DNA from: Jaapia argillacea MUCL 33604
Lineage: Eukaryota; Basidiomycota; Agaricomycetes; Jaapiales; Jaapiaceae
DNA: 23,425 nucleotides
Assembly (NCBI GenBank): GCA_000697665.1
Contig: KL197720.1
Location: 1 to 23,425 of the forward strand
Reading direction: 5' to 3'
Shown here: one piece after another, positions 1 through 10,715 of the stretch
Numbering within the stretch: the stretch's first letter is position 1
Layout of the letters: each line of letters opens with the position of its first letter
The notes under the pieces: model-generated
Database searches by the model: none
The model's input: the letters and a program-made list of their open reading frames with translations, nothing else
What the model was told of the DNA's origin: nothing
Program-made: the position numbers and the translations under genes

Positions 1-730
1 TCCAGTAAATGTTGTACAATTGGTTGCCTTCCTCAGTTTTTGTATAGTGTCCGCATTTATGAAAGTTGAATGCTGCCCTGGGAGAAATCTATGTGGTGTT
101 GGATGTCGTGAGCTTGTTTGTAGTGTGATATTGCAATTGAGGAGTAGTATAATCTTTGGATTCTTCCTTACTTTATAGATATTACAATGGGTATGGAACT
201 GGGGTTTCAAGTAGATAGACTAGATATAAGATGCGGTGGATACTGCAACAGGTGACAGAAAAATTACCTGAGCTAACAGATAATATATTCCAAGCGAGTG
301 GAGTGAGTGCAGGAATAAATCTTTGATTTTCGGAGATTTCAGTGAAATTTCCAATTGGGAGAACCAACCGGACAGAATAGACTTCATATACTTACTCAAA
401 TGTTTACAATGACAGCTGAAAGATACTGCAATGTCTGGGAGATATCTGATACGTATGCCGGTGCTGTATGCACAGTCTAATACATAGGACTACTAGGATT
501 CTAAACTAATACTGTACGTAGTTAGTCAGGAATCATTTTAGTTGGTTGATCGAGGTGTGTAGGCTACTCTCATAGATTTCACAAGATGGTGGTGGCTGGT
601 ATGCAAATTGAATGGTACTCTACAGCTTTGTACAGACAGGTATTTATATGTACTTGAGGCAGTAACTCATAGAATGCTACAGAAAGACCAGAAAATCAGT
701 TATACAGACCAAGTAAGCAGCTAAAGCATG
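1..730. other. gene-free decayed sequence
   Basis: I see no supportable gene here. The open frames are short (61 codons or fewer) and show no conserved motifs, and CpG is scarce. It may be remnant sequence upstream of the duplicated segment that starts near 730. Confidence 0.5.
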
Positions 731-1185
731 AGTAGGAACATTTTACAAGAGTCCTAGAATATCATGGAATTAAGGGGAACAAGTCCGGGCATGCTGCGTA
801 TCCCCGAGTGGCTCAAAGAGTGCGAGGCAGCGCCTCACAAAGTTTCAGCCACAGTTCCCATATTGAGCAAACATCGCATGCTGTGACTTCTGTTTAAGGA
901 AGGTGAGTGGCAGAACCTTCCTTATACGGAAACGAGTGGTTGAGATGTTCTTCTGGTCATTTGGGGCGTGCTCAGACTTGAATAGGTAGTGCTACATCAC
1001 TCCTCATGACTTCCGGTAACTTGCGTCGTTTTAGTATACTCCTAATGTACTTGGATCTGGTTTTGTAAGTTATGTGACATTCTGCAAAGCGTGCTGGAGC
1101 GAAGTAAGTATTATTACAACTACTTTGAGTCAGACATTGGATACTTTGGATAATTCTACACTTAAGGAACGGTAGTGCAGTCGCA
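730..1185. repeat. old tandem duplication, copy 1
   Basis: This segment resembles 1332-1775 throughout. Shared landmarks, with substitutions and small gaps, include the stretch around TTCAGCCACAGTT, then GAGCAAACATC, GACTTGAATAG/GATTTGAATAG, TAGTGCTACAT and TACAACTACT. The offset between copies is about 590-600 bp and identity by eye is roughly 70 percent. No intact coding frame is shared, so this is an old segmental duplication, perhaps of a dead gene. Confidence 0.6.
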
Positions 1186-1331
1186 CATAGTAGGTAATAA
1201 TTTACTCTAATACATGACAATATTGTCCTGGTAGAAATCCGTGAGGAGTCGGACTGTAAAAGTTGCTATGACCTGTAGAAACTCTACATAAACACTGGAA
1301 AATGTGGTATAGGGTTTGGACAACCTGCTTA

Positions 1332-1775
1332 ATTACGAGCATGAACACTCTATAAGAGCCCTGGAATTTTATGGCCGAAAGGTAAATGTGTTTGGGCTGC
1401 ATTGGATTCTTGGATGGCTCAAGCACAGTTATACACCATTTCGCATTGGTTCAGCCACAGTTGCATCATTGAGCAAACATCACATGGTTCGATTTGTGGT
1501 TAAGAAAGATCAGTTGCTGAGTCAATGGGTGGCTGAGGCTTCTCTTGGTTATGCGAGGTGCACTCTGATTTGAATAGATAGTGCTACATGACTCAATCAT
1601 GACATCCAGTAACTTTCATTGTCTTAGTATGTTCTTAGATTATTTGGATCCACTTTTATAAATTGCTTGGCTGATTTGTGGGGCATACTAGACTGAGGTA
1701 TGTGTTCTTACAACTACTCTGAGTTAGACTTTGAGTACTTGAGACGCTTCTATCCCTAAGGGTTGGTAGCTCAAT
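1332..1775. repeat. old tandem duplication, copy 2
   Basis: Second copy of the segment at 730-1185. It contains an 85-codon open frame at 1316-1573 that is closed in the other copy, so I do not call a gene. Matching blocks include GAGCAAACATCACATG against GAGCAAACATCGCATG, and the ACAACTACTCTGAGT region. Confidence 0.6.
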
Positions 1776-2170
1776 CATTTATAGGACAGTTGTCTTCCAC
1801 TGTCTTGCATTTGGACAATATTCCCAAGACTCTTTGTAATGCTGAGGGGAATGTGTCAATTCGCAAACTTTACCAGTTTGATGAATTCAATTTTCTGCGT
1901 TTTGTGAATACAGTTGCATTGATCTGTACAAATAATATTTTGTATCCAGATCTTGCTCTTTGTGTGGTGTTTTATACCACTTACATTGTATGTCATGTGA
2001 TATTTTCCCACAGATGGTCGGTGACTGTGGAAGTTGTACTTTACTTTATTCATCCTTACTTCCTTTAACATTGTCTTCACATCTGGCATAGCAATGATGA
2101 CTTCTTGTGAGTGCATGTAACTGTTTTTATATTGTATATATGATGGAACTCCTTAGCATCTTTGCATTTC
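1776..2170. other. gene-free interval upstream of F-box-like gene 1
   Basis: This stretch holds overlapping open frames on both strands (about 100 and 86 codons) with no motif and atypical composition. It may include the promoter or a lost first exon of the F-box-like gene downstream. I see nothing firmer. Confidence 0.4.
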
Positions 2171-3707
2171 GCAAACATTCCCAAACTCATGGAGCATGTT
2201 CTTGATATGGTACCCACTCAAACAATCAATCGTTGTAGGGACAATTACCTTGAAGCTTGGGACTGGCATCACACCCTCTGAATTGCAAACATACTGCGTC
2301 TCGTCAGCAAGAAGTTCAATGATATTTTCTCTCCACATACTTTTTGGAAGGTTGTTATTGGATGGGTAGGGAAAGGAATAAGGGGATCAAGAGTGGAGGA
2401 GATACAGGAAGATGTGTGGAAAAAACAGGTTAAGATTTTGAGAGTTGTATTCAGCCCAGGATATGAGGTCACCAATGGGTTCTTGGAGAGTATTGGTCTT
2501 ATGGAAGGATTGCAGGTACTGCATTTGCATGGTGATGCATATCGGATTCAAGAAGCACTTCAGATCATACCCTTTGATCAATTGCAGGGCTTGTGGGTTG
2601 TGACATTGGAGGCGATTGATTTCTTGGAAGGAATTGGGAGAGTAAGGGAGGCAATAGGATTGAAGGAATTGAAGATTCAGTATGTGGGGATTGCAGGTGT
2701 GGAGGTGGACAGTGTGGCCTTTTTTCCAACAACTGGCAGTTATTTGGAAAATTTGGAGTCATTGACAATCATGGATAGGTATCAGGAGCCCTGGCATTAC
2801 AGTTTCAATGTCAGAGCACTCAAAGCACATCTCGATACTGGTGGATCATTCTTGCAGAGTCTGACAAAGTTGTCAGCGAATGAAGTCACCAACTGGACAA
2901 TCATGATACCTGTGTTGAAGCATCTTCCACAGTTGATTGCCTTGACTGTGGTATTTGGCGAACCACCTGAGCCAAAAAACCTGGATCTGACATTGCTTCC
3001 ACAGTTGGAGTATTTGGATGGGCCCATAGACTTGATTTCGTGGTTCCTAGACGGGCGATCATTGAACATGATGCAATTGCAGGGATTTATTCAATTGTTG
3101 TCGTCCCTTGGAGCATTGCTTCCTTTATCAGATCCATCATTTATCAACATTATTCCACATGGGTTGAAGTCAATCAGATTTTGGATTGACCAGCCAGGCA
3201 CTTTGCCATACATTATCATCAAGGTTATGGAACAATGTGTTGAGTTGGAAGAGATTAGTGTGGACATAACCAATGGTACCTACACCAATTTCACAAGTGA
3301 TATTATTGAGGTCAGCTAATTTTAACATGTGTTTCACCAATATTAACATTAGTACTGCAGGACTGGGTTGTGGCAATGTTGCTTCCATTCAATATGGAAT
3401 TGAAGACATACACTCGTTGCAGATCACAGGACTCTTCATAAATTCATTATTCAGGATTGAAGATCACATTTACATATTGCAACCCCCTTCTCAAGTTCAG
3501 AACTTGATCGTGGAGGTGTTTCAAGAATATCCGACATTGAAGTTGATGGTTATCGATCATGTGGTGTGGCATCAGAATGGACACGAACTGGTGTGGAGCA
3601 TAAATCCAGGTTCAGTTTATCCTGAAGATAGTCTTGTAGATCCTCAAGGAGTGGATGTATGGAAGTCATTTCCAGGACAGGTTGGTTTGCAATATGTACA
3701 ACAGTAG
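2171..3707 (+). pseudogene. F-box/LRR-like gene 1 (interrupted)
   Basis: This resembles the large fungal family of F-box proteins with irregular leucine-rich repeats, which act as substrate receptors of SCF ubiquitin ligases. The opening IPKLMEHVLDMV and a later LRLVSKKFNDIFSPHTFWK match the helical F-box pattern. The next 300 residues are rich in Leu/Ile with LRR-like steps such as LENLESLTI, LKHLPQLIALTV and LPQLEYL. The first usable ATG is at 2189. An in-frame TGA (2279-2281) lies inside the F-box. An intron fits 3311-3360 (GTCAGC..CTGCAG). The following exon opens in phase with DWVVAML, but the homologous tail (LQITGLFINSLF to SFPGQVGLQYVQQ, stop TAG 3705-3707) is in another frame, so a 1-nt loss near 3400 is likely. 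It is the tandem paralogue of the gene at 4765-6580. I call it a pseudogene; the exact start is uncertain. Confidence 0.6.
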
Positions 3708-3985
3708 AGTGATAGGTTGTTTGAAAGGTTGGCTAGCTAGCCTCCAAGGTCATTAGTTGTCAATGTTTGTCAATGCAAGTATTGATAGGCATTATATATA
3801 TATTCTCGTCACATGTGAAATTTGTTCACTTCCAGTATCAAGACAAGGAATATTCAGGGATTTTTTTGCGAGCTTGCGAACAATTAAATGCTGGATTTGA
3901 TGCTGTCTTGATACCAGATGTGAACAAATTTCACATGTGACGAGAATATAAATAGAATGTTCAGGTATACTATAGTCAATGGATT
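3650..3985 (+). repeat. duplicated 3' tail, copy A
   Basis: The last codons and 3' flank of F-box-like gene 1 recur at 6530-6890 downstream of gene 2. Both copies share TCATTTCCAGGACAGGTTGG, TATGTACAACAGTAGAGTG and GATAGGTTGTTTGAAAGG, and both then lead into the same hairpin. This is the clearest evidence that the two genes are tandem duplicates. A perfect 12-bp palindrome, GGCTAGCTAGCC (3731-3742), occurs only in this copy. Confidence 0.85.
3799..3950. repeat. 150-bp palindromic hairpin, copy A
   Basis: The arms 3799-3829 and 3920-3950 are perfect 31-bp inverted repeats (outer ends TATATTCTCG and CGAGAATATA). Inner arms TATCAAGACA (3836-3845) and TGTCTTGATA (3904-3913) also pair. The loop carries a near-palindrome at 3866-3879. 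It could be a small inverted-repeat transposon, a transcript-end structure of the F-box-like gene, or a small-RNA source. A homologous hairpin lies at 6717-6868. Confidence 0.85.
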
Positions 3986-4065
3986 TTGATTAGTGCTGAT
4001 ACCATTTTATGAACTCCATGCAGTCTTGGCTTTTGAGACACATTCTACAATATACACCAATACTT

Positions 4066-4454
4066 ACTGTACCATTTTGATCACTTCAGCAGGGCTTGTG
4101 ATCTGTGACCATGATGTTTCAATTTGTCATTTTGGAACTTTGCATTGAGGCCTGTGACAAAATGATATTTCGGCACTCAGTGGGCGAAATTAGTATTTTT
4201 TCAATGTTATACTGCTTTAGCATGATGCTATCAGTAGCAACGAGGCCGGTTAGCACAAAAGCAGCACAAAACAGCCTCGAAAGCACCAAAACCGAGCCTA
4301 GAAATGCACCTGAGCGATTTTTGAAATGTTGGCCCCATGACAACCAAATCTTTGATTTGGGAGGGATCCCAGTAATCTGTGACCAACAGCCAAAATTTGT
4401 CCAGCGGAGGGCCTTGTGACATGTGATATGCCGAAGTGATTGAAATGGTACAGT
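4066..4454. mobile_element. MITE-like inverted-repeat element
   Basis: The ends 4066-4091 and 4429-4454 form 26-bp terminal inverted repeats beginning ACTGTACCATTT. They match at 23 of 26 positions, and all three mismatches are transitions. The 389-bp interior has no conserved protein and no transposase motif, although open frames of 63-127 codons exist on both strands. No clear target duplication is visible (flanks ..ACTT and GTTA..), so a non-autonomous DNA transposon is likely but unproven. Confidence 0.5.
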
Positions 4455-4764
4455 GTTATCTCTTTGATTCTGATCATGAGAAATGCCGACGATGAATTTC
4501 AATCTCCGCCATTTTGGTCACTTCTTCACATCTGATTATTGACTTCATTCAGTCTTCGATATCTAAGCAACACCTCACACCCTAAACTTACTAGCAATAA
4601 CTATGAGATACGCTCTATGATTTGTGCCGTCTTCAAATGCAATACCCAATGAAAATCACTTACCTTCTCGCAAGGAGTTCCGTTGCAATACCTCAGATGC
4701 ACATGAATCAATTTCTTATTTTGAATGTAAGTCATAATTCTGTTTTACGTTTTCCATTGAGTTG
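4455..4764. other. interval upstream of F-box-like gene 2
   Basis: No gene seen. The interval lies between the MITE-like element and the second F-box-like gene and may hold its promoter or a short first exon. An AG just before GGGCTCCC (near 4777) could be an acceptor. Confidence 0.35.
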
Positions 4765-6580
4765 ATGTGTTGGTCAGGGGCTCCCAAGGAAATATGGCTC
4801 GACATTGTGACCTATGCAGTGCAGGATAGTTTCAATTTAGCAGTGGATGGAGATATAGATCATTCTCCGAACACTCTAATTGTGCTTCCTGCAATACAGT
4901 TGTTGCTGTGGGTCAATAAGGCTTTCTGCAATATGGTCTTACCTTTATCATACAAGTTTCTTGTGTGGGAATTTGGGGGGACACCCACTTATCCTCTCTG
5001 AGATGGTGACAAAAAGGTGATGTAGAAGAGGTTAATGGGTTATAAGGTGGAAGAATGCAGGTGCCTGGCATTGATTGGGTGGGGTTTCAAAACCAGTTGT
5101 CTTGATCAGCAGGTACTACCCTGGTTTGATCAAATGGGAAAGCTGGAAACCCTCCTATTGATCAATATCCCCCCAAAAATAATTTGGAGGTTATTGAAGG
5201 GATTATCATCATTTCAATGTCTTCAACACTTGGAAATTCAGGTTACTTTTGGAATGGGACAGTAAGTGTCAAATGCTTTTATAGAACAGAAATTATATTG
5301 CCTGAGAATTTAACATTTCTCTATCTTTATACAGTTCATCAGACACCATGCATTGTGTTGCATTTGGACACATCCCGACAAACTGTCAATTGACAGACTT
5401 TCCTCAAAGTCTTTGTAGCTTCTGCATTGGTTGTACTTATCCAAGCAACAAAGATCCTGCAGTGCAACTCGACAAGGATTCTGTTGATTTTGGTCGATAT
5501 CTTCCACTCGTACCTTGGGCATATCTGCAGGAATTGTCAATCACAAAGCTAGTGATTCCATGGAGACTGGTGGAAGGTTATTTGAGTGGTATTACAGGGG
5601 TAATACTACAGCTGAAGAAACTCAAAGTTACAGAAATTGTCAATTTCACAAGCTTCATCGGCATACTTGAATCATGTCCTTGGATTCACACTCTTTCCAT
5701 AGGCAAATCACCCATTTACACACTCAGCATGCCCTCATTTCCTGTCCTCATCCATCTGAAGCATCTGACAGCCCCCACCCATCTCCTTGCAACAATTTGT
5801 GTATTGCCAGGAGTCAATGCAATTCGGATACCCTCTGGTTTATCTCCCAAGGGCCGATTTGATGATTATGATGTCTGTCTTCCATCTTATCCCCCCTACG
5901 ACACTCAAATTGCATTCTCTGATATACCTACCACCACGGCTCAAGAACTCGTGCATTTTGCATACACTTCATTTGATCATGGAGTAAATTGTCCAAGATT
6001 CCTGGGCGATGTAGTACTTGTTGTTGCTACATTCCCTCGATTACATTCACTGGAAATCTCGCGGCCACGTTTTGGCAATGCAACAATTACTCATGAGGTA
6101 AATGGACATTCTAAATTGAATAGATTTTACGCTGATCAAACATTCTAGGAGTGGATTATGGCAGCACTTCCGCATCTGAAGCAGCTTTCCTTACTGGAGA
6201 GTTTGGTTGTTTTGGGTAGCAATAACAGCAACATGTATGGAATGGGTGTTGCCAAGATTTGTGATGTTTATCACGAAGAGATGCCCACATTAGGAAGATT
6301 TGTTATTGACAAGTATTTATTGATTCGCGGTGGTCAGAGAATTTGTGTAGACTTGAAGTAAGATTCTGATACCAATTGTTTGTTGAATTGAATGAAACTC
6401 ATATATTCAGTCCTTCTCATTGTGTTTGGCAATGTGAAAAAAAACTGCAATGTGTGGAATACATGAATGTGCAGCTGCAACTTGGTATACAAACTGTGAT
6501 TGTGGTAATCTGTGAATCATATGTTGAATGCATGGATGTCATTTCCAGGACAGGTTGGTTTACGATATGTACAACAGTAG
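4765..6580 (+). pseudogene. F-box/LRR-like gene 2 (interrupted)
   Basis: Paralogue of gene 1. The F-box-like start is visible as APKEIWLDIVTYA, followed by LLLWVNKAFCNMVLPLSYKF. LRR-like segments follow (LETLLLINIPP, LQELSITKLVIP, LKHLTAP, FPRLHSLEIS, LPHLKQLSLLESL). Introns supported by frame and splice sites are 5262-5334 (GTAAGT..ACAG), 6098-6148 and probably 6358-6410. Two in-frame stops, TGA 4999-5001 and TAG 5023-5025, separate the F-box from the repeats; from 5026 to 6361 the spliced frame is open. If intron 6358-6410 is not removed the protein ends at TAA 6359-6361. The duplicated tail that matches the end of gene 1 (stop TAG 6578-6580) is out of frame with exon 4. The predicted role is SCF substrate recognition, but this copy is probably inactive. 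The start at ATG 4765 is tentative. Confidence 0.6.
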
Positions 6581-6890
6581 AGTGATAGGTTGTTTGAAAG
6601 GTTAGCTATACATTCAGTAGTCTCTATGGTCATCATGGTCATTAGTCTTCAGTGTTTGTTGATACAAGTATTGATTGGCATTATATTTATATTCACATTG
6701 ACAGACATTATATATATATATTATTGTCAAATGTGAAATTTGTTCACTTCCTGAATCAAGACAAGGAATAACCTGGGATTTTATTGCAAGCTTGCAAGCA
6801 ATCAAATACCAGATTTAATCCTGTCTTGATACCGGACGTGAGCAAACTTCACATTTGACGATAATATAAATATAATGTCTAGGTATACGT
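6530..6890 (+). repeat. duplicated 3' tail, copy B
   Basis: Homologue of 3650-3985, located downstream of F-box-like gene 2. The order of landmarks is the same (TCATTTCCAGGACAGG, ACAACAGTAGAGTG, hairpin, GGTATAC). It has extra AT-rich sequence before the hairpin (6680-6720). Confidence 0.85.
6717..6868. repeat. 150-bp palindromic hairpin, copy B
   Basis: The arms 6717-6747 and 6838-6868 pair at 28 of 31 positions. Relative to copy A both arms carry the same two changes (C to A at arm positions 7 and 14), so pairing is kept. The loop contains a perfect 14-bp palindrome, TTGCAAGCTTGCAA (6784-6797). Confidence 0.85.
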
Positions 6891-7070
6891 AGAATGCGTG
6901 ATCAAGTGAATATAACATGAAATATACAAACATTGACGATGGCGAATTGTGATTGATATGTAGAGAATACAAGATTTGTTTAATCATAACTATTTGACTG
7001 CAAAACAACTTTGACTGTATGATCAGAAAAAAAAGAATGTTTGATTGAAATAAAGAACATAGACTCCATT

Positions 7071-9344
7071 TTATGCAACTAGTGGTTTGCCACCCCTTTC
7101 CCTTCTCTTTCGTTTTTTGAATGGTTCTGAGAACAATGTGTCAGGCAATGTAATAGGGCGAAGTGTTGAATCTATGTAATCATCGGTTAATTTAATGTTC
7201 CCATATCAAATACTTTCTCACCTGTTGGAACAAAATTATATAAGCTGGTCATGTTGTGCAAACTGGTACTACCAGTACTCATTGATTGATTGTTATCGAT
7301 TGTTTGATCTATTGGGTGACTTGAGCTTGTTGCAGTTCTAGAGCTATCACAATGCCAATTGCACCAACATGTGTAGTCGCCTGATATTCAGAAATTTGCA
7401 TGCAATAAATTTTGAATACCTTTACATTCCAGTCCAAATTACTCACTCTCATCCTCATTCAAAACATGGGAATCATCTGTGATGTGAGAAGAGTGTGCAC
7501 CATCATCGGAACTCCCTTTAAGTCATGAGTATGTGTCGTACCTCCATCATCATCTGAATACATAACAGGTTTGTTAAAGGTCTGATAAGAATACATAGCT
7601 TATCTTACCATCGATAGTGTCCTCATCCAGTTTGTGAGAGTTCAATCTGTTTAAGGCACTTGCCATTTCAGTCACGAACACTGATGTGATTCCACATGAG
7701 TCGTTGGTTGTAATTTAATGGAGTTACTCACGTATTTGCTTTGCTTCGTCATGAAAGCTTTCAATGGATCAGAGTCACCTCTGCTGCCATTAAATAAATT
7801 GATGGATGGATCTTGATCCATGGTGTTATCATTGTCATCTTCTTGAGAATGACTGCTGGGAGTCAACTCTCTTGAATTGGTTGATATATTCACTATTTTT
7901 TTACTAGTCAATTGTATGATGACATATAATTTTTGGTCACACACTGGCAGGAAGAGGATCATTGTAGAGAATTGACTCAACTTCTTGAGTCTTGACTTTA
8001 CTGGATGGTGGGAGTATTTGAATTGTAGGTGGAACAAACAAATGGAATACTTTGTTGCTAATACAACCTGCAAGAAGACTGGAGGATACAAATTTTTGAG
8101 GGAAACTGTCAATACACTCCAGAGTATCTTGGTCTGGCTCAATGCGATCTAGGGATTATTAATATTGATCAACATTTGTCACATCCACAGAGATCAAGCA
8201 GTTACATTGAACTTTGGGTTTGACAGCAGCATGGATGCTACTGTTCTTGGTGGATTTCTCGGTTTCTGCAATGAAATTCAATATGTCATTTCAACATAAT
8301 GTACGCATGTGGAAATGAATATTTTGTCACTCACCACTCAATTCAACTACTATATCTTCTTCTTCGCTAGAAGTATTGTGTACAGGCATGGATTTTTTGA
8401 CAGCTGTATCATTTAAAAGGATGATGAACGTACGAACCATTTTCAAAATGTTAGGTGACATTACCTTTCTTTCTCATGGCTTTAACAATAGGTCTGCATA
8501 TAATCTGACCAGGAGGAATCACGATTTCCTCGTCACTGGAATTTCTGGTACGTTTCTTTTGTCCTTTCTTCGGTTTAGGGCAAGGTGAGTAGTCGTCGTC
8601 ATATTCCTTGGCTGATTTTTTACAGTTCGTTTCTGTCGCCTTATCTTCCTTCTTCATGAGTTCAAACTCGTTTTTGATCTGCTTGAGGATGACGTCTACC
8701 CTTCCCTCTGTCCAAAATGGAATCGGGTTTCCGTCGTTGTCTGCTCCAAAATCTATAGGATACTGTTTTGCAAAGTCCTCCCAATCTAGTGAAAGAGTCA
8801 TATGGTAATAGATGGGACATCATGATTTGTATAAGGAGAGCTTACCCAGATCCATGCAATCAACATTGATGTTCACTTGCCTATCCTTCATCACTTTGTT
8901 TAGATTGATTGCAGTGTGTGGAAGGCCATGAAATTCTCGGATCAAGAATTGGTCAAAGGCGGGACACCTCCAATTGCTCTTCGCACCCTCCAATATCACT
9001 GAGTGATTGAAATGGCGAACAATCTGCAGAAGATACATGGTTGTGTTTTGCCAGTAGTTCATCCTGTCCGACATGTAGTTTTCTCCTAGAACTGACCACA
9101 TGTAGGAGCAAAGTCAGAGTTGATTGACAAATTGGTAGTGTTCTGTGTAACTGGCTGGTATAAACAAGTTTGATACTAGCATCGACTCATTGAGCTTGAG
9201 ATTAGGGATCACTTTATGAATGCTTGTCTGTCTGACAGGAATAAGCCCATCATCATTGGCATTATCCACATCTGCATAAAATAGGTCTTGAGCGTCAGTT
9301 CTGATCTGAATCAACTTAGAATCTTTTGGGAAATCAGGCCCCAT
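7071..9344 (-). pseudogene. unknown multi-exon gene, divergent to the zinc-finger/CHAT-like gene
   Basis: I do not recognise this family. Exons that join with GT..AG introns, in gene order, are 9344-8846, 8785-8465, 8403-8335, 8265-8206, 8148-7941, 7903-7732, 7680-7609, 7553-7542 (a 12-nt microexon), 7515-7447, 7380-7222 and 7171-7071 (stop TAA 7071-7073). The N-terminal part is mixed helical/hydrophobic (for example CSYMWSVLGENYMSDRMNYW). The middle is Lys/Glu-rich with KPKKGQKKRTRNSSDEE. The rest is acidic and Ser-rich, ending in the basic run KKRKRRERGGK, a plausible nuclear localisation signal. An in-frame TGA (9114-9116) cuts exon 1, and the junction between 7732 and 7680 is out of phase by one base. 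The start may lie further upstream. It is head-to-head with the gene at 9534, with about 190 bp between them. Exons 4/5 and 5/6 have weak donors. I infer a nuclear protein that is now probably broken. Confidence 0.5.
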
Positions 9345-9533
9345 TACTTGAAGCTTTTTGGATCACTGCGGCATCTTGCTGTAGTGTTGAAGTAATGGTA
9401 CATATCATGCATTGGATGCCAGGAAGGTTGATTTGTTTGTTTGTATTTGTTTGTATTTATATGTACAGTTTCTCACCTTTGGTGGCTGTGTAAACATTAA
9501 CGCTTTTGTTGCTTGATATCATCCACCATCATT
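9345..9533. promoter_or_regulatory. shared divergent intergenic region
   Basis: About 190 bp separates the starts of two divergently transcribed genes. It contains a T/G-rich run (TTTGTTTGTATTTGTTTG near 9440-9462) and no clear TATA box for either side. It may be a bidirectional promoter, or may include untranslated leaders or an unrecognised first exon of the minus-strand gene. Confidence 0.4.
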
Positions 9534-10492
9534 ATGAGCTGAACAAGATGTGATCAAGGTGGTCGTATAGCTGGGAACAGGAAACTGTTAACAAATGCTC
9601 ATTCTGTTGTGGCTCAAGAATGTCCTTTGAATGTTCAAGGTATGTGAGATTGCTGTTTAGTATCTGTTTTATTTGGATTTACCGTTGAATGTCGTCACAA
9701 TTTTCTCTAGACAACCCCCCTACTTTGCAATCCAATGAAATCAATTTGTCTGCTGCTGTAGTGGCTCAGGAAGATGACGATAAGCTTTTGGTGGATAATG
9801 AAGATAGAGAGATAGGATTGAGTTAGTACAGTGCATGCATTTGATCTGATTTTTTAACTTTGTATCTTCTTTATTAGTTGAACAATGTATAAAGAGTTAT
9901 TTGGAATATTTGCACAAGCCGACAATTGCTAAGAGTAAGATGGTGCGTTTGTTTTTCTTGTCGTTTGATTACCTTTACAATTGATTGATTAACTTTGGCA
10001 GAGCAACGAAGCTCATTTGGTGCATGTCAACGTACACATGCCTTTCTGATGATTTCTGAGCTTCTGTTTTTATTTTTTATATGTAGAATTGTGCTGCCTG
10101 TGGTGATGTGGGCGATTTAGTGGACTGTTGCATTTGTCACGTCTGTCTTTGTATCGCAACGAGCCCCATTTCTTCTGGGTGTTTGCTTCCACACAGCAAC
10201 GTCCAGGATGAATTTGATAGAAAGACATTTTGGTGTCCCTTGTGTCACCTTAATAACTCTACTTTCCCTAATGTGAGTTGTTGACCTTTTTATGCATGGA
10301 TTTGTTTCCTTTCATTCAACTGACCAGTATATATCAATTTTAATGTCCTTTAGTATGAGATTCTACAGTCGGAGTACAAACAATACGTACTTAGAAAGTC
10401 TTTAAAACTGACTGTTATTTTAATGTATACTCAAGGCATTTGAGGTTCAATTCTGAGGTTATTGGCCAATGTTGTGATTGCTGAAGAATATC
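9534..10492 (+). pseudogene. PHD-like zinc finger/CHAT-like gene, 5' half (cut by LTR element)
   Basis: The exons are 9534-9639, 9711-9821, 9878-9942, 10002-10031, 10087-10272 and 10354 onward. All join in phase through introns with GT donors and AG acceptors. The start ATG 9534 is followed two codons later by TGA (9540-9542), then TRCDQGGRIAGNRK. Exon 5 encodes a PHD-like zinc finger: CAACGDVGDLVDC, CICHVC, a GC, then FWCPLCH. A second in-frame TGA is at 10441-10443. Exon 6 is then interrupted after codon TAT plus C (10492) by the retrotransposon. The frame continues exactly at 19324. PHD-type fingers usually bind histone tails or mediate protein contacts, so nuclear or chromatin action is only an inference. 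The two TGAs suggest decay in addition to the insertion. Confidence 0.65.
10488..10492. repeat. target-site duplication, left copy (ATATC)
   Basis: ATATC lies directly before the LTR terminus TGTTATG and matches 19319-19323 after the other LTR. Five base pairs is the normal duplication length for Ty3/gypsy integrases. Confidence 0.95.
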
Positions 10493-10715
10493 TGTTATGA
10501 GCGCCTTAGCGTTAGCGTAAGGTAGCAAATAAGGCTTGTAAGTCCTTTTGGGTACTTCTTGCTAACGAGTACTCAGGCTACAATGGTGAAGAGTAGAGGA
10601 TGACGATGTTGAAGAGTAGAGGATGACGATGAGGGAGCGAACCGGTTGAAGGATACAACTAAAGCACTGTATTGTTCAAGTGGACAAGCTACTGAATACA
10701 AAAGTAGCTAGGTGT

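Noticed and set aside
785-860. tRNA-like stretch (TCCCCGAGTGGCTCAAAGAG)
   Set aside because: It resembles a D-arm, but there is no matching acceptor stem, anticodon arm or GTTCRA T-loop at the right spacing.
1763-2068. 101-codon plus-strand ORF before F-box-like gene 1
   Set aside because: Low-complexity, T-rich hydrophobic C-terminus. It is overlapped by an equally long antisense ORF and has no motif.
4119-4502. Overlapping ORFs of 127 (minus) and 104 (plus) codons
   Set aside because: They lie mostly inside the inverted-repeat element, one in each orientation, with no domain or intron logic.
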